DNA from: Photorhabdus khanii NC19
GTDB taxonomy: Bacteria; Pseudomonadota; Gammaproteobacteria; Enterobacterales; Enterobacteriaceae
Assembly (NCBI RefSeq): GCF_000517265.1
Contig: NZ_AYSJ01000004.1
Location: 301,642-365,641 of the forward strand
DNA: 64,000 nucleotides
Direction of reading: 5' to 3'
Shown here in pieces: positions 16,808 to 27,608 of this stretch. Position numbers and translations under genes: made by a program. Every line of letters starts with the position of its first letter. The first letter of the stretch is position 1. Under the pieces are notes generated by a model. The model ran no database searches. It saw only the letters and a list, made by a program, of their open reading frames with translations, and was not told where the DNA came from.

Positions 16808-18061
16808 CTATTTCTTATTTGAAAATTCATAGGGATCAATAAACTCCTTTCTACATTGATCCAAGTAATCAGCCCACCACTGAACCATTAATTTACGTTC
16901 TTTCAAATGTTCTGCTTTATGAATATAAGCAGCTCGTACACTGTTACGTTCCTGATGGCTCATCTGCCGCTCAACTGCATCTTTTGACCATAATCCTGAT
17001 TCAACTAAAGCACTACAAGCCATTGCTCTAAAACCATGTCCACAGACTTCTGTTTTAGTGTCATAACCCATCGTCCTTAAAGCAGCATTTATTGTGTTCT
17101 CACTCATTGGCTTATTTGGATTATGATCGCCCGGAAAGATTAACTCATTATCTCCAGATAATTTTTTTATCTGTTTTAATAATTCAAGAGCTTGGTGGGA
17201 TAAAGGTACAAGATGTACCGTTCGCATCTTCGAACCTCTATGAGAATGTTTAACACCATCAATAGGCTCTCTTTCTGCTGGAATTGTCCAAAGTGCTTTA
17301 TCCAGATCAACTTCTCTCCAGCGTGCAAAACGGAGTTCACTGGAACGAATAAATATATATAGAGTCAGTCGGACAGCTAAAATAGTTAAGTGGCGTCCTT
17401 TATAGTGTTCAAGACGAGTAAGAAAATCGGGTAATTTTTCAAGAGGAAGAGCAGGACGATGAGTTGATTTGCGTGTCGCCAACGCACCTTTGAGATCTTG
17501 AGCAGGATTGCGAGCGATCAAGCCATTTTGTACCGCATAGCGCATAATAGCAGTAATCCTTTGTTGTTGTCTGGAAGCGAGTTCCAATCGACCACTGCTT
17601 TCTATCTCTTTGAGAGGTGCCAACAGATCTTTGACCTCTAAAGTTGCAATACTTTTATTCCCAATCGCAGGGAAAACATTACGTCGGAGATCACCCAGTA
17701 CTCGTTCTGAATGCGTTGTTGACCAACGCTTATTGCTACTGTGCCAATCCCTAGCCACTTTTTCAAAAGTTAAGGTTTCGGCAATTGCTTCTTGTTTTTC
17801 TACTTCTCTTTTTTTACTGGGATTGATGCCATTACGGATCATTATCTTGATACTATCGCGTTGCTCTCTAGCTTTCCCCAGTGTTACTTGAGGATATGCA
17901 CCTAAAGCAATCCGGCTTTCTTTACCCGCAAACCGATATTTCAGATACCAGCGTTTTGAGCCATTGGGTTTGATGAGAAGATACAAACCTTGTACATCGG
18001 TAAGTTTGTATTCTTTTTCACGGGGCTTTGCCGCACGAGCTTCCATGTCTGTTAAAGGCAT
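16808..18061 (-). CDS. P4-type tyrosine integrase
   Basis: An intact 417-residue integrase of the P4/CP4 family. It has the N-terminal arm-type domain (MPLTDMEARAAKPREKEYKL, then LYLLIKPNGSKRWYLKYRF), a core-binding domain, and a catalytic domain with SSELRFARW, GHGFRAMA and the tyrosine in AAYIHKAEHL. Such enzymes insert islands into tRNA 3' ends. The gene starts 165 bases from the 3' end of tRNA-Leu(CAA), with its N-terminus facing the tRNA, which is the classic arrangement. It is clearly related to the decayed integrase at 2087-3341. It is the likely recombinase for the island bounded by 9919 and 18227. Confidence 0.95.
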   Translation of the reverse strand: MPLTDMEARAAKPREKEYKLTDVQGLYLLIKPNGSKRWYLKYRFAGKESRIALGAYPQVTLGKAREQRDSIKIMIRNGINPSKKREVEKQEAIAETLTFEKVARDWHSSNKRWSTTHSERVLGDLRRNVFPAIGNKSIATLEVKDLLAPLKEIESSGRLELASRQQQRITAIMRYAVQNGLIARNPAQDLKGALATRKSTHRPALPLEKLPDFLTRLEHYKGRHLTILAVRLTLYIFIRSSELRFARWREVDLDKALWTIPAEREPIDGVKHSHRGSKMRTVHLVPLSHQALELLKQIKKLSGDNELIFPGDHNPNKPMSENTINAALRTMGYDTKTEVCGHGFRAMACSALVESGLWSKDAVERQMSHQERNSVRAAYIHKAEHLKERKLMVQWWADYLDQCRKEFIDPYEFSNKK

Positions 18062-18226
18062 AATTTGGGGGTCAACTCATTATCGAAAAGAAATGACCCC
18101 CAATTTGACCCCCAAATATCATGGATGTCAACGGATACGAATGGACGATTATAGACTCAAAAACTAAGTAATTTGTTGTTTTTTCATATAGTTATGGAAG
18201 ATTATGGACATCTCTGGAAGGTCAAA

Positions 18227-18311
18227 TGGTGCCGAAGGCCGGACTCGAACCGGCACACCCGAAGGCGGTTGATTTTGAATCAACTGCGTCTACCGATTTC
18301 GCCACTTCGGC
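18227..18311 (-). tRNA. leuX: tRNA-Leu (anticodon CAA), leuX-like
   Basis: The 85-base gene runs from gccgaagtggcg (5' end at 18311) to a genomically encoded CCA (18229-18227). The anticodon loop reads TTCAAAA, giving anticodon CAA. The long variable arm and the acceptor stem gccgaag/cttcggc fit a type II leucine tRNA and resemble E. coli leuX closely. leuX is a well-known insertion site for islands. Here its last 24 bases recur, degraded, at 3539 and 9919. Confidence 0.97.
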
Positions 18312-18656
18312 ACTGAAGTAGTATGCGGAGAACGGGGCCATTATACCTGTCAGTGATCTGTTAGCAATAGTTATCCTACTGATTTAGTTTAACCGTCGAA
18401 AAAAAGATCATTTTTATCTATTCCATGTAAATGCACGCTCAATTTTTAAACACAAAAGCCCCAGACAAGTATAAAGCATACTCAGCAATATCTTTTCAGT
18501 CTAAAATTAATCTTCCTATTCAACACCAGCTCACAACCGAAAAAAAACCTAAAACAGTTTTATATCACTATAGTTGGCTGAAACACCTGACGCCGATAGA
18601 CAACTTATAATCACCTTATATAATCTGGATGATAATTCACTATGAGGTAAATGGTT
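18312..18656. other. Intergenic region upstream of tRNA-Leu
   Basis: 345 bases without a recognisable gene. It must hold the tRNA promoter (minus strand) and the promoter of the small membrane-protein gene (plus strand; ttataa and tataatctggat near 18,605-18,630 are candidate -10 elements). Confidence 0.4.
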
Positions 18657-18743
18657 ATGACGATTATTAGCTGGATTGGTGCCGGTATCTTTTTGGGCAT
18701 TGTCATTGGCGCGTTGATGATGCTGTTTAAAAAGAATAAGTAA
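18657..18743 (+). CDS. 28-residue hydrophobic membrane protein
   Basis: A small reading frame: gagg at 18644-18647, nine bases before ATG 18657, and TAA at 18741-18743. The product begins MTIISWIGAGIFLGIVIG and ends LFKKNK. That is a single transmembrane helix of about 20 residues with a positively charged C-terminal tail, as in many enteric small membrane proteins. An earlier in-frame ATG at 18651 is too close to the ribosome site. It lies 66 bases before ampH, in the same direction. I do not recognise a family name. Confidence 0.6.
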   Translation: MTIISWIGAGIFLGIVIGALMMLFKKNK

Positions 18744-18809
18744 CCGTATTTTGATATCTCTATCCTGTCCGTAAGTTCACTGGAAGTATGCCTGATTGGT
18801 TAATTCAAA

Positions 18810-20027
18810 ATGAATAAACAGTTTTTTAAGATCTTCCCTGTTTCTGCCATGGTGTTGGCTCTCGCAGCCTGTTCTTCTTCCGATAAAACCTATTCGCCAA
18901 AGTTTCTGCAACCAAAGAAGCAACCATTGAAATGGGAGGTGTTTGAAGGAAACGCGAGAACTAAAAAGTTAGCTTCGCAATTGGTTGATCAGTACGCTCA
19001 GGATATTTTCAATGGCAGCAATGCCCAAGGCATGGCGATGGTGGTGATTGATAATAATCAGGTAGTTTACCGCAGTTTCGGTGAAACCCATCCGGGAAAC
19101 GGCATCCGTCCTAAGCCTGATTCCGTTATCCGCATCGCCTCGCTGACTAAGCTGATGACCAGTGAGATTATGATCAAGCTGGAAGAGGATAAGATTCTGC
19201 GTTCCACCGATCCATTGCAGGATTACAGCTATTATGGCGTGAAAGTGCCTCAATACAGCCCTCTTCAGCCTATCCGGTTGTTCCACCTGGCAAGCCATAC
19301 CAGTGGTTTACCTCGTGAACAACCTGGAGGTCAATGGGCGCGCCCTGTTTTTGTCTGGCCTACACAAGCCAATCGCTGGACTTGGTTGAAAACCGCTCAA
19401 TTAGATGTATCTCCAGGCACAACTGTATCCTATTCCAATCTGGCTTACGATTTATTAGCGGATGCGCTCTCTAAGGCCGCAGGTAAGCCATATACCCGCT
19501 TGTTGCACGATAAGATCACCGGCCCTTATTACATGAAAGACACCACACTGACACCAAGCCGCTCTCAGTGCGCCCGTCTGATGGAAAGTGATAAATCCAG
19601 CCCATGCCTTAACACTGTTGCAGCAGCGGGTAGTGGTGGAATTTATTCAACGCCAAGAGATATGCAACGCTGGATGCAGCAGTTTTTGTCATCAGACAGT
19701 CAGTTACGTAAGCAGACCGCCAGCCGCGAACAGGGAGTTTATTTTAAGCGTTCCGATCTGGCTTCAATTAAAGGGATGGATGTTGCCGGTCAGGCAGATG
19801 GCGTCGGCCTTGGCTGGGTTTACATGAACGCCCGTGGTGATGTACCGGGAATTTATCAGAAAACCGGTGGTGGCGGTGGGTTCAATACGTATATGGCAAT
19901 GATCCCCGAGCAGAATATCGGAGTATTTGTGGTGATTACCCGGAAGCAACGCAGTAAGTTCAGCAGTGTAACGACCGGGGTTAATCAACTGGTAACCGCG
20001 TTGTCAAAGAATTACAAACAAGTTTGA
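18810..20027 (+). CDS. ampH: AmpH-like D-Ala-D-Ala carboxypeptidase/endopeptidase (lipoprotein)
   Basis: A 405-residue serine hydrolase of the class C beta-lactamase fold. A lipoprotein signal ends with LALAAC, cysteine at residue 21, so it is probably membrane-anchored in the periplasm. The active-site motifs are SLTK (S111, K114), YSN (208-210) and a KTGGGGGF box near the C-terminus. The segments GSGGIYSTPRDMQRWMQQFL and LGLGWVYM match E. coli AmpH, a peptidoglycan-recycling enzyme that binds beta-lactams. The protein is about 20 residues longer than E. coli AmpH, mostly at the N-terminus. It is transcribed convergently with lptF-lptG. Confidence 0.85.
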   Translation: MNKQFFKIFPVSAMVLALAACSSSDKTYSPKFLQPKKQPLKWEVFEGNARTKKLASQLVDQYAQDIFNGSNAQGMAMVVIDNNQVVYRSFGETHPGNGIRPKPDSVIRIASLTKLMTSEIMIKLEEDKILRSTDPLQDYSYYGVKVPQYSPLQPIRLFHLASHTSGLPREQPGGQWARPVFVWPTQANRWTWLKTAQLDVSPGTTVSYSNLAYDLLADALSKAAGKPYTRLLHDKITGPYYMKDTTLTPSRSQCARLMESDKSSPCLNTVAAAGSGGIYSTPRDMQRWMQQFLSSDSQLRKQTASREQGVYFKRSDLASIKGMDVAGQADGVGLGWVYMNARGDVPGIYQKTGGGGGFNTYMAMIPEQNIGVFVVITRKQRSKFSSVTTGVNQLVTALSKNYKQV

Positions 20028-20054
20028 ATCTGAGTTTTATAAATCGAGATACCT

Positions 20055-20086
20055 GGGATGGAGTTTCCCGCTTAGTTCTCCATCCC
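20055..20086. terminator. Hairpin between ampH and lptG
   Basis: A 9-base stem, gggatggag/ctccatccc, lies 27 bases after ampH and between convergent genes. It has no good T-tail on either side, so its function as a terminator is tentative. Confidence 0.4.
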
Positions 20087-20138
20087 TGCGGCTCCTCTAA
20101 TATCTGATTCCCATCACCCACACCGCAATTTCTAAAAG

Positions 20139-21215
20139 TTACTGTCTCTTAAGCAGTAAATAAATACTCACAGTAAGGAATAGAAAACTGGGTAGCAGCG
20201 CTGCCAAAACTGCCGGCATACTGTAAACCAAACTCAGTGGGCCAAAGATCTCGTTGAGGACATAAAACAAAAAGCCAAAACTGATCCCTGTGATTATCCT
20301 AACCCCCATAGGTACGGTACGCAGGGGGCCAAATATGAAGGAAAGCGCCATCAACATCATTACCGCAACTGAAAATGGGGCAAATATCTTTTTCCACATA
20401 TTCAGTTGATAACGCCCTGATTCCTGCTCAGTCTGTTTAAGATACTTGATGTACTGATACAAGCCACTGATGGAAAGCGCGTCAGGGTCGAGTGCGACAA
20501 CACCCAATTTTTGTGGTGTCAGCCGGGTTTTCCAGTCAGCAGAGATACTCTGTGATCCCGTGATTTTTTTGCTGTCTGTCAGGTCAGATTCTTCCACTTG
20601 AGAAAGCTTCCACAAGTCACTATCTTCATCGTAAATAGCACTGGCAGCATACTTTACAGAGAGTAGTTTTTTTTCATCATCAAAATGATAGATATTAACG
20701 CCTTTAATCTCTGTATCACTCGTTAACTGCTGGATGTAGATAAAATCGGCCCCGTCTTTCGCCCACATACCTCTGGTTGTTGAAACCAAAGAACCACCAA
20801 ATATCTTCTGAGCCCGGTAGTTACGTGCCATCTGTTCACCTTGTGGCGCAACCCATTCACCAATAACCATGGTCAGGATCACCAGCGGAATTGCCGTTTT
20901 CATGACTGAGCCAGCAACCTGCATACGGGTAAAACCAGAAGCCTGCATAACCACCAGCTCGCTGCGGGTTGCCAGCGTGCCAAGCCCCAATAAGGCCCCA
21001 AGTAAAGCGGCCATCGGGAAGAATATCTGAATATCTTTCGGCACACTCAGCAAAGCATAAAGACCTGCGGAAAGAGTGGTATATTCCCCCCTCCCCACTC
21101 TTCTCAACTCGTCAACAAACTTAATAATGCCGGAGAGTGATACCAGCATAAAGAGTGTCATCAGAATAGTTTGTAGAATAGTTCGCCCAATATAACGATC
21201 CAATACACCAAACAT
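20139..21215 (-). CDS. lptG: LPS export permease LptG
   Basis: 358 residues, the usual LptG length. The N-terminus MFGVLDRYIGRTILQTILMT leads into the first membrane helix. Three N-terminal and three C-terminal helices flank a large periplasmic beta-jellyroll (about residues 130-260). With LptF and the ATPase LptB it extracts lipopolysaccharide from the inner membrane and passes it to LptC-LptA. The start overlaps the lptF stop by one base (TGATG), so the two subunits are translationally coupled. Confidence 0.95.
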   Translation of the reverse strand: MFGVLDRYIGRTILQTILMTLFMLVSLSGIIKFVDELRRVGRGEYTTLSAGLYALLSVPKDIQIFFPMAALLGALLGLGTLATRSELVVMQASGFTRMQVAGSVMKTAIPLVILTMVIGEWVAPQGEQMARNYRAQKIFGGSLVSTTRGMWAKDGADFIYIQQLTSDTEIKGVNIYHFDDEKKLLSVKYAASAIYDEDSDLWKLSQVEESDLTDSKKITGSQSISADWKTRLTPQKLGVVALDPDALSISGLYQYIKYLKQTEQESGRYQLNMWKKIFAPFSVAVMMLMALSFIFGPLRTVPMGVRIITGISFGFLFYVLNEIFGPLSLVYSMPAVLAALLPSFLFLTVSIYLLLKRQ

Positions 21216-22315
21216 CAGGCTACTCCTCTACCTTTGAAACGGGCCCGAATTCTGCGCATCGGTACGGTATCCCAGATATTGAGAATCAGCGCCAGCATCA
21301 GATAAGCCCCGTTAACCGCCCACATCCAGATCATCGGATCCAATTTGCCCTTGCTACCGTTAGAACGCAGGGAACTTTGCAGTAAGAAGAAGATTAGGTA
21401 AAGCAGCATCGCAGGCAACATACTGAGTACCCGGCCCTGACGTGGGTTCACCGCACTTAATGGTACAACCATCATGGTCATAATCAATACCGAGAGCACC
21501 AGGGTCAAGCGCCAATGGAACTCAGCGCGGGAATCTTTATCATCATTTTGCCATAATTGAGTCATGGACTTTTGTTCAATTTTATCACCATCTACAGTCG
21601 AAGCCTGATGCCCAATAACCGCTTGATAATCATTGAATTCGGTAATTCTGAAATCCCGCAGCATTGCAGTACCTTCGTAACGGGTACCGTGGTTAAGGAC
21701 AACCATCTGTTTACCATCAGGCCGCTCCACCATATGACCGCCATCCGAGATCACAACTGAAGGGCGCTGGTTATCAGCCGGACGAAGCTGGGCAAGAAAT
21801 ACGTTTTCGAATTTATCGCCGTGCACGTTGCCAATATAGAGCACCAAGTTACCGTCATTGGAAGGTTTGAATCTTCCTTCCATTATCGCCGCCAAGCTTG
21901 GGTTAGCCCTGGCGTCAGCCAGCACATGTTCCTGATATATTGAGGACCACGGCATTGCCCAAATGACATTCACCGCCGCCAGCGCGGAAGTCAACAATGC
22001 CAGAATAAGTGCTGAAACCACTAACACGCGTTTGCCCAAGCCACACGCATGCATAACAGTAATTTCACTTTCAGTATAGAGTTTGCTGAAAGTCATCAAC
22101 ACCCCGAGAAAAAGACTCAGGGGTAAAATAAGCTGCGCCATTTCAGGCACACCCAGTCCTAACAAGGATAAAACCAAATTTGCCGGGACTTTTCCTTCCA
22201 CTGCTGCACCCAGAATTTCTACTAATTTTTGACAGAAAAAAATCAGTAAAAGGATAAAGAGTATCGCAACTTGGCTTTTCAGGGTTTCCCGTACCAGATA
22301 TCTAATGATGATCAC
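21215..22315 (-). CDS. lptF: LPS export permease LptF
   Basis: 366 residues, the same length as E. coli LptF, starting MIIIRYLVRETLKSQVAIL. It has six predicted membrane helices around a periplasmic jellyroll domain. It partners LptG and LptB in the LPS transporter. It is divergent from pepA across about 290 bases, as in E. coli. Confidence 0.95.
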   Translation of the reverse strand: MIIIRYLVRETLKSQVAILFILLLIFFCQKLVEILGAAVEGKVPANLVLSLLGLGVPEMAQLILPLSLFLGVLMTFSKLYTESEITVMHACGLGKRVLVVSALILALLTSALAAVNVIWAMPWSSIYQEHVLADARANPSLAAIMEGRFKPSNDGNLVLYIGNVHGDKFENVFLAQLRPADNQRPSVVISDGGHMVERPDGKQMVVLNHGTRYEGTAMLRDFRITEFNDYQAVIGHQASTVDGDKIEQKSMTQLWQNDDKDSRAEFHWRLTLVLSVLIMTMMVVPLSAVNPRQGRVLSMLPAMLLYLIFFLLQSSLRSNGSKGKLDPMIWMWAVNGAYLMLALILNIWDTVPMRRIRARFKGRGVA

Positions 22316-22606
22316 GCTTATTACGCCTGTGAAAACTTGTCTTTTTGCAGGAAAATGGCTAACTTCATTGTATATCTACTATTTATTATATGCATCAGTT
22401 TGGCTTCCCTATTGCTAAAATGTTCTCGAAGCATTTCATATTTATTTAGGTTCCCAATCAGAACATACTTAAATAGTTAGCTAAACAATTATTAAGTAGT
22501 GCGTTTAGCTTAACATAAAGAGTGAACTTTCTATGGGGTAGATTAATGCGGAACGCTATATTTTAACGATAGCGTCCGTCTTTGTCTTTAAGATTCAGGA
22601 GAACGC

Positions 22607-24127
22607 ATGGAATTTAGTGTAAAAAGCGGTAGCCCGGAGAAACAGCGCAGTGCGTGTATCATTGTCGGCGTTTTCGAACCCCGCCGCCTTTCCCCTATTG
22701 CCGAACAGCTCGATAAAATAAGTGATGGTTATATCAGCGCCTTGCTGCGCCGTGGTGAACTGGAAGGCAAAGTTGGTCAATCTCTGCTGCTGCATCATGT
22801 TCCCAATGTGTTATCTGAACGTATTTTGCTCATCGGCTGCGGTAAAGAACGAGAACTAGATGAACGTCAATATAAACAGATTGTCCACAAAACGATCAAC
22901 ACCCTTAATGAAACAGGTTCAATGGAAGCAGTCTGCTTCTTAACAGAGTTGCATGTTAAAGGCCGCAATAATTACTGGAAAGTGCGCCAAGCGGTAGAAA
23001 CAGCCAAAGAGTCTCTCTATGTTTTCGACCAGCTTAAAAGTAATAAAAATGAGTTACGCCGCCCACTGCGTAAAATGGTCTTCAATGTTCCGACTCGCCG
23101 GGAGCTGACTAGTGGTGAACGTGCGATCCAACACGGCCTTGCTATTGCTGCCGGTATCAAAGCGACCAAAGATCTTGGCAATATGCCGCCAAATATCTGT
23201 AACGCAGCTTACCTGGCCTCTCAGGCACGCCAACTCGCAGATTCTGCCAATAGTCATATTACAACCAAAGTCATTGGTGAAGAGCAGATGAAAGAGCTGG
23301 GAATGAACGCCTATTTGGCTGTTGGTCAGGGTTCTCAGAATGAATCTCTCATGTCAGTCATGGAATATAAAGGCAGTCCTGATAAAAATGCCAAACCCAT
23401 TATCCTTGTTGGCAAGGGCCTGACTTTTGACTCTGGTGGTATTTCAATCAAACCTGCGGGTAGCATGGATGAGATGAAATACGATATGTGTGGTGCGGCA
23501 ACAGTTTATGGTGTTATGCGTGTGGTTGCTGAGTTACAACTACCGCTCAATGTCATCGGTGTCATGGCAGGCTGTGAGAATATGCCAGGAGGTCGAGCTT
23601 ACCGACCTGGAGATATTTTAACCACCCTATCTGGTCAGACTGTCGAAGTGCTCAATACGGATGCAGAAGGCCGATTGGTTCTGTGTGACACGTTAACTTA
23701 CGTTGAACGTTTTGATCCGGAACTAGTCATTGATATCGCCACATTGACTGGTGCTTGCATCACTGCTCTTGGTAATCATTACAGTGGATTACTATCCAAC
23801 CATAATCCACTGGCCCATGAACTACTAAATGCTTCTGAACAATCAGGTGATCGCGCATGGCGCCTGCCAATGACCGATGAGTTTTTTGAGCAAATCGATT
23901 CTAATTTCGCTGATCTGGCAAATACCGGTGGCAGTGGAGGTGGCGCAATTACCGCGGCCTGCTTCCTATCTCGCTTCGCCACAAAATATCACTGGGCACA
24001 TCTGGATATTGCCGGTACTGCATGGCGTTCAGGTAAAGCAAAAGGTGCCACAGGCCGCCCGGTTGCATTACTGTCGCAATTCCTGTTAAATCGTGCAGGC
24101 AATGCCGGTATCAATAACGACGATTGA
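22607..24127 (+). CDS. pepA: Leucyl aminopeptidase PepA
   Basis: A 506-residue M17 aminopeptidase. The metal-binding core is visible: [19 protein letters not shown] with the first lysine and aspartate, and [10 protein letters not shown], the family signature. PepA removes N-terminal residues from peptides and, as XerA/CarP, also binds DNA in plasmid resolution and in carAB control. The ribosome site caggagaacgc precedes the ATG. It leads into holC and valS; an apparent terminator follows. Confidence 0.97.
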   Translation: MEFSVKSGSPEKQRSACIIVGVFEPRRLSPIAEQLDKISDGYISALLRRGELEGKVGQSLLLHHVPNVLSERILLIGCGKERELDERQYKQIVHKTINTLNETGSMEAVCFLTELHVKGRNNYWKVRQAVETAKESLYVFDQLKSNKNELRRPLRKMVFNVPTRRELTSGERAIQHGLAIAAGIKATKDLGNMPPNICNAAYLASQARQLADSANSHITTKVIGEEQMKELGMNAYLAVGQGSQNESLMSVMEYKGSPDKNAKPIILVGKGLTFDSGGISIKPAGSMDEMKYDMCGAATVYGVMRVVAELQLPLNVIGVMAGCENMPGGRAYRPGDILTTLSGQTVEVLNTDAEGRLVLCDTLTYVERFDPELVIDIATLTGACITALGNHYSGLLSNHNPLAHELLNASEQSGDRAWRLPMTDEFFEQIDSNFADLANTGGSGGGAITAACFLSRFATKYHWAHLDIAGTAWRSGKAKGATGRPVALLSQFLLNRAGNAGINNDD

Positions 24128-24146
24128 TTTGATCTCCCCCGCTTAT

Positions 24147-24173
24147 TAAAGGGCATTTACAATGCCCTTTTTT
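24147..24173 (+). terminator. Terminator after pepA
   Basis: The stem aaagggcatt/aatgcccttt with a T-run follows the pepA stop and precedes holC by about 15 bases. Confidence 0.85.
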
Positions 24174-24189
24174 CGTAACAGAGACATTA

Positions 24190-24639
24190 ATGAAAAGTGC
24201 CACGTTTTATTTACTGGAACAGCCATCACCTCAAGAGGATTTGCAGGCTCACGAATGGCTAGCATGTCAACTCACGGCTGACCAATGGCGAGCAGGAAAG
24301 CGGGTGCTGATTGCCTGTGAAGATCAACAACAGGCAGAAAAGTTAGATGAAGCTTTATGGCAACGGGAGCCTCATCAGTTCGTCCCGCATAACCTCGCGG
24401 GTGAAGGGCCAAGATATGGCGCCCCGGTTGAGTTATGTTGGCCACAAAAACGGGGAAACGCCCCCCGTGATATCCTGATAAATCTGCTGCCGCACTTTGC
24501 AGACTTTGCCACCGCTTTCCATGAAGTGATAGACTTCGTTCCTATAGATGAAAATTTGAAACAGTTGGCGCGTGAACGATATAAAACATATCGCAGCGTC
24601 GGCTTTAATTTGACCATGGCAACGCCGCCAACAGACTAA
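24190..24639 (+). CDS. holC: DNA polymerase III chi subunit HolC
   Basis: A 149-residue protein beginning [20 protein letters not shown], which matches HolC. Chi binds psi (HolD) in the clamp loader and contacts SSB. The segment [20 protein letters not shown] near the middle fits the family. The gene lies 13 bases upstream of valS, the conserved pepA-holC-valS order of enterobacteria. Confidence 0.95.
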   Translation: MKSATFYLLEQPSPQEDLQAHEWLACQLTADQWRAGKRVLIACEDQQQAEKLDEALWQREPHQFVPHNLAGEGPRYGAPVELCWPQKRGNAPRDILINLLPHFADFATAFHEVIDFVPIDENLKQLARERYKTYRSVGFNLTMATPPTD

Positions 24640-24652
24640 GTATCAAGATAAA

Positions 24653-27550
24653 ATGGAAAAAACACCCGCTAACCAAACGCAATCCGAGCCATCTCTCGAT
24701 AAAACTTACAATCCTAAAGAAATTGAGCAGCCTCTTTATACCCATTGGGAGAAAAGTGGTTATTTCAAACCTAATGGTGATACCAGCCGCGAAAGTTTCT
24801 GTATTGTTATCCCGCCACCAAATGTGACGGGCAGTCTGCATATGGGCCATGCGTTCCAGCAAACTATTATGGATACGATGATCCGTTATCAGCGGATGCA
24901 GGGTAAAAACACCTTATGGCAATCCGGTACTGACCATGCAGGTATTGCTACTCAAATGGTAGTTGAACGTAAGATCGCAGCAGAAGAAGGCAAAACCCGT
25001 CACGATTATGGCCGCGATGCTTTTATCGATAAAATCTGGCAGTGGAAAGCAGAGTCTGGCGGCACGATTACCAATCAGATGCGCCGTCTGGGTAACTCTG
25101 TTGACTGGGAGCGTGAACGTTTTACCATGGATGAAGGTCTGTCCAACGCCGTAAAAGAAGCTTTTGTCCGTTTATATAAAGAAAACCTGATTTACCGGGG
25201 CAAACGTCTGGTTAACTGGGACCCGAAACTGCACACTGCAATTTCTGATCTGGAAGTTGAGAACCGGGAAATTAAAGGTTCTATGTGGCATCTGCGTTAT
25301 CCGCTGGCTGACGGCGTAACAACCGCAGAAGGTAAAGATTACCTGATCGTTGCAACTACCCGGCCTGAAACTATGCTGGGCGATACCGGTGTAGCAGTTA
25401 ACCCGGAAGATCCGCGTTATAAGGATTTAATCGGCAAACAGATCATTCTGCCATTAGTTAACCGCCGCATTCCTATTGTCGGTGATGAACACGCGGATAT
25501 GGAAAAAGGCACCGGTTGCGTGAAAATCACGCCTGCCCATGACTTCAATGACTATGAAGTAGGTAAACGCCATGCTCTGCCAATGATCAATATCATGACA
25601 CTTGATGGCAATATCCGTAATGAAGCAGAAGTTTTCGATACCAATGGCGAGATTTCTGATGCCTACTGTTCTGATATTCCGGCTGAATACCAAGGCATGG
25701 AGCGTTTTGCCGCCCGTAAAGCGATGGTTGCTGAGTTTGAAAAACTGGGTCTGCTGGCCGAAATCAAAGCTCATGATCTGACCGTTCCTTATGGCGATCG
25801 TGGTGGTGTGGTTATTGAGCCAATGCTGACTGATCAATGGTATGTCCGTACAGCGCCTCTGGCGAAAGTGGCTATCGAAGCCGTTGAAAATGGCGATATC
25901 CAGTTCGTACCTAAGCAGTATGAAAATATGTATTACTCCTGGATGCGCGATATTCAAGACTGGTGTATCTCCCGTCAATTGTGGTGGGGCCACCGTATCC
26001 CGGCGTGGTATGACGCTGAAGGTAATGTCTATGTAGGCCGCAACGAAGAAGAAGTTCGTCGTGAAAATAATCTGGGTGCAGATATCGCCCTAAACCAAGA
26101 TGAAGATGTCCTGGATACTTGGTTCTCTTCCGGTCTGTGGACTTTTTCTACTCTTGGCTGGCCAGAACAAACTGAAGCACTGAAAACTTTCCATCCAACG
26201 GACGTGTTGGTGAGTGGCTTTGACATCATTTTCTTTTGGATTGCCCGTATGATCATGATGACCATGCATTTCATCAAAGATGAAAATGGCAAACCTCAGG
26301 TTCCATTTAAGACCGTCTACATGACCGGTCTTATCCGGGATGACGAAGGCCAAAAGATGTCCAAATCCAAAGGAAATGTCATTGACCCGCTGGATATGGT
26401 TGACGGTATTTCTCTGGAAGATCTGCTGGAAAAACGTACCGGCAATATGATGCAGCCACAATTGGCTGAAAAAATCCGCAAGCGTACAGAGAAGCAATTC
26501 CCGGCGGGTATTGAATCTCACGGTACCGATGCCCTGCGCTTTACACTGGCGGCATTGGCCTCTACGGGCCGTGATATCAACTGGGATATGAAGCGTCTGC
26601 AAGGTTATCGTAATTTCTGTAACAAACTGTGGAACGCCAGCCGTTTTGTTCTAATGAATACGGAAGGTCAGGATTGCGGCCAAAATGGCGGCGAAATGGC
26701 GCTGTCACTGGCTGATCGCTGGATCCTGGCTGAATTTAACCAGACAGTAAAAGCTTATCGTGAAGCACTGGATACCTATCGTTTTGATATGGCTGCCAAT
26801 ATTCTTTATGAATTCACCTGGAATCAGTTCTGTGACTGGTATCTGGAGCTGTCTAAACCGGCGATCAACAAAGGTTCAGAAGCAGAAGTTCGTGGTACCC
26901 GCCATACATTGATTGAAGTTCTGGAAGGGTTATTGCGTCTGGCCCATCCTATTATTCCATTTATCACCGAAACCATTTGGCAGCGGGTGAAAGTGGTTAA
27001 GGAGATTGAAGCAGATACCATTATGCTGCAACCGTTCCCAGAATTTGATCAGGCGAAAGCAGATGAACTCGCGCTAATCGATCTGGAATGGATTAAAGAA
27101 GCGATTATTGCGGTACGCAATATTCGTGCTGAAATGAACATCGCACCAGGTAAGCCGCTAGAAGTTCTGCTACGTAATGCTGATGCAGGCGCGCAACGTC
27201 GTGTAGCGGAAAACCTGAATTTTATTCAGGCAATGGGCCGCCTCTCTGCTGTCACTCTGCTGCCTGCTGGTGAAGAAGCACCGGTTTCTGTAACCAAGCT
27301 GATTAATGGTGCAGAGGTGTTAATCCCAATGGCGGGCTTAGTCGATAAACAAGCCGAGTTGAGCCGTTTGGATAAAGAGATTGAGAAGCTGGATAAAGAG
27401 ATTGGCAGCATTGAAGGTAAACTGTCGAATGAAGGCTTTGTCAGCCGTGCGCCCGAAGCCGTTGTCACTAAAGAGCGTGAACGCCTGGCAACCTGTAATG
27501 CATCAAAAGAGAAGCTGTTAGCTCAGAAGGAAACCATTGCTGCGCTATAA
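24653..27550 (+). CDS. valS: Valyl-tRNA synthetase ValS
   Basis: A 965-residue class I synthetase. The HIGH signature appears in [14 protein letters not shown] and the KMSKS loop as [10 protein letters not shown] (about residue 565). The CP1 editing domain lies between them. The C-terminal coiled-coil arm ([19 protein letters not shown]) binds the tRNA. It is the last gene of the holC-valS unit and is followed by a clear terminator. The length is close to the 951 residues of E. coli ValS; the extra residues are at the N-terminus. Confidence 0.98.
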   Translation: MEKTPANQTQSEPSLDKTYNPKEIEQPLYTHWEKSGYFKPNGDTSRESFCIVIPPPNVTGSLHMGHAFQQTIMDTMIRYQRMQGKNTLWQSGTDHAGIATQMVVERKIAAEEGKTRHDYGRDAFIDKIWQWKAESGGTITNQMRRLGNSVDWERERFTMDEGLSNAVKEAFVRLYKENLIYRGKRLVNWDPKLHTAISDLEVENREIKGSMWHLRYPLADGVTTAEGKDYLIVATTRPETMLGDTGVAVNPEDPRYKDLIGKQIILPLVNRRIPIVGDEHADMEKGTGCVKITPAHDFNDYEVGKRHALPMINIMTLDGNIRNEAEVFDTNGEISDAYCSDIPAEYQGMERFAARKAMVAEFEKLGLLAEIKAHDLTVPYGDRGGVVIEPMLTDQWYVRTAPLAKVAIEAVENGDIQFVPKQYENMYYSWMRDIQDWCISRQLWWGHRIPAWYDAEGNVYVGRNEEEVRRENNLGADIALNQDEDVLDTWFSSGLWTFSTLGWPEQTEALKTFHPTDVLVSGFDIIFFWIARMIMMTMHFIKDENGKPQVPFKTVYMTGLIRDDEGQKMSKSKGNVIDPLDMVDGISLEDLLEKRTGNMMQPQLAEKIRKRTEKQFPAGIESHGTDALRFTLAALASTGRDINWDMKRLQGYRNFCNKLWNASRFVLMNTEGQDCGQNGGEMALSLADRWILAEFNQTVKAYREALDTYRFDMAANILYEFTWNQFCDWYLELSKPAINKGSEAEVRGTRHTLIEVLEGLLRLAHPIIPFITETIWQRVKVVKEIEADTIMLQPFPEFDQAKADELALIDLEWIKEAIIAVRNIRAEMNIAPGKPLEVLLRNADAGAQRRVAENLNFIQAMGRLSAVTLLPAGEEAPVSVTKLINGAEVLIPMAGLVDKQAELSRLDKEIEKLDKEIGSIEGKLSNEGFVSRAPEAVVTKERERLATCNASKEKLLAQKETIAAL

Positions 27551-27576
27551 TATTCTCAACAAGTAAATTTTCATCA

Positions 27577-27608
27577 AAGCCACTGCAATTCGTTGTCAGT
27601 GGCTTTTT
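27577..27608 (+). terminator. Terminator after valS
   Basis: The stem agccactg/cagtggct (27578-27585 with 27597-27604) is followed by a run of T. Confidence 0.85.

Noticed and set aside
25454..25993. 179-codon frame opposite valS
   Set aside because: Shadow of valS coding sequence.
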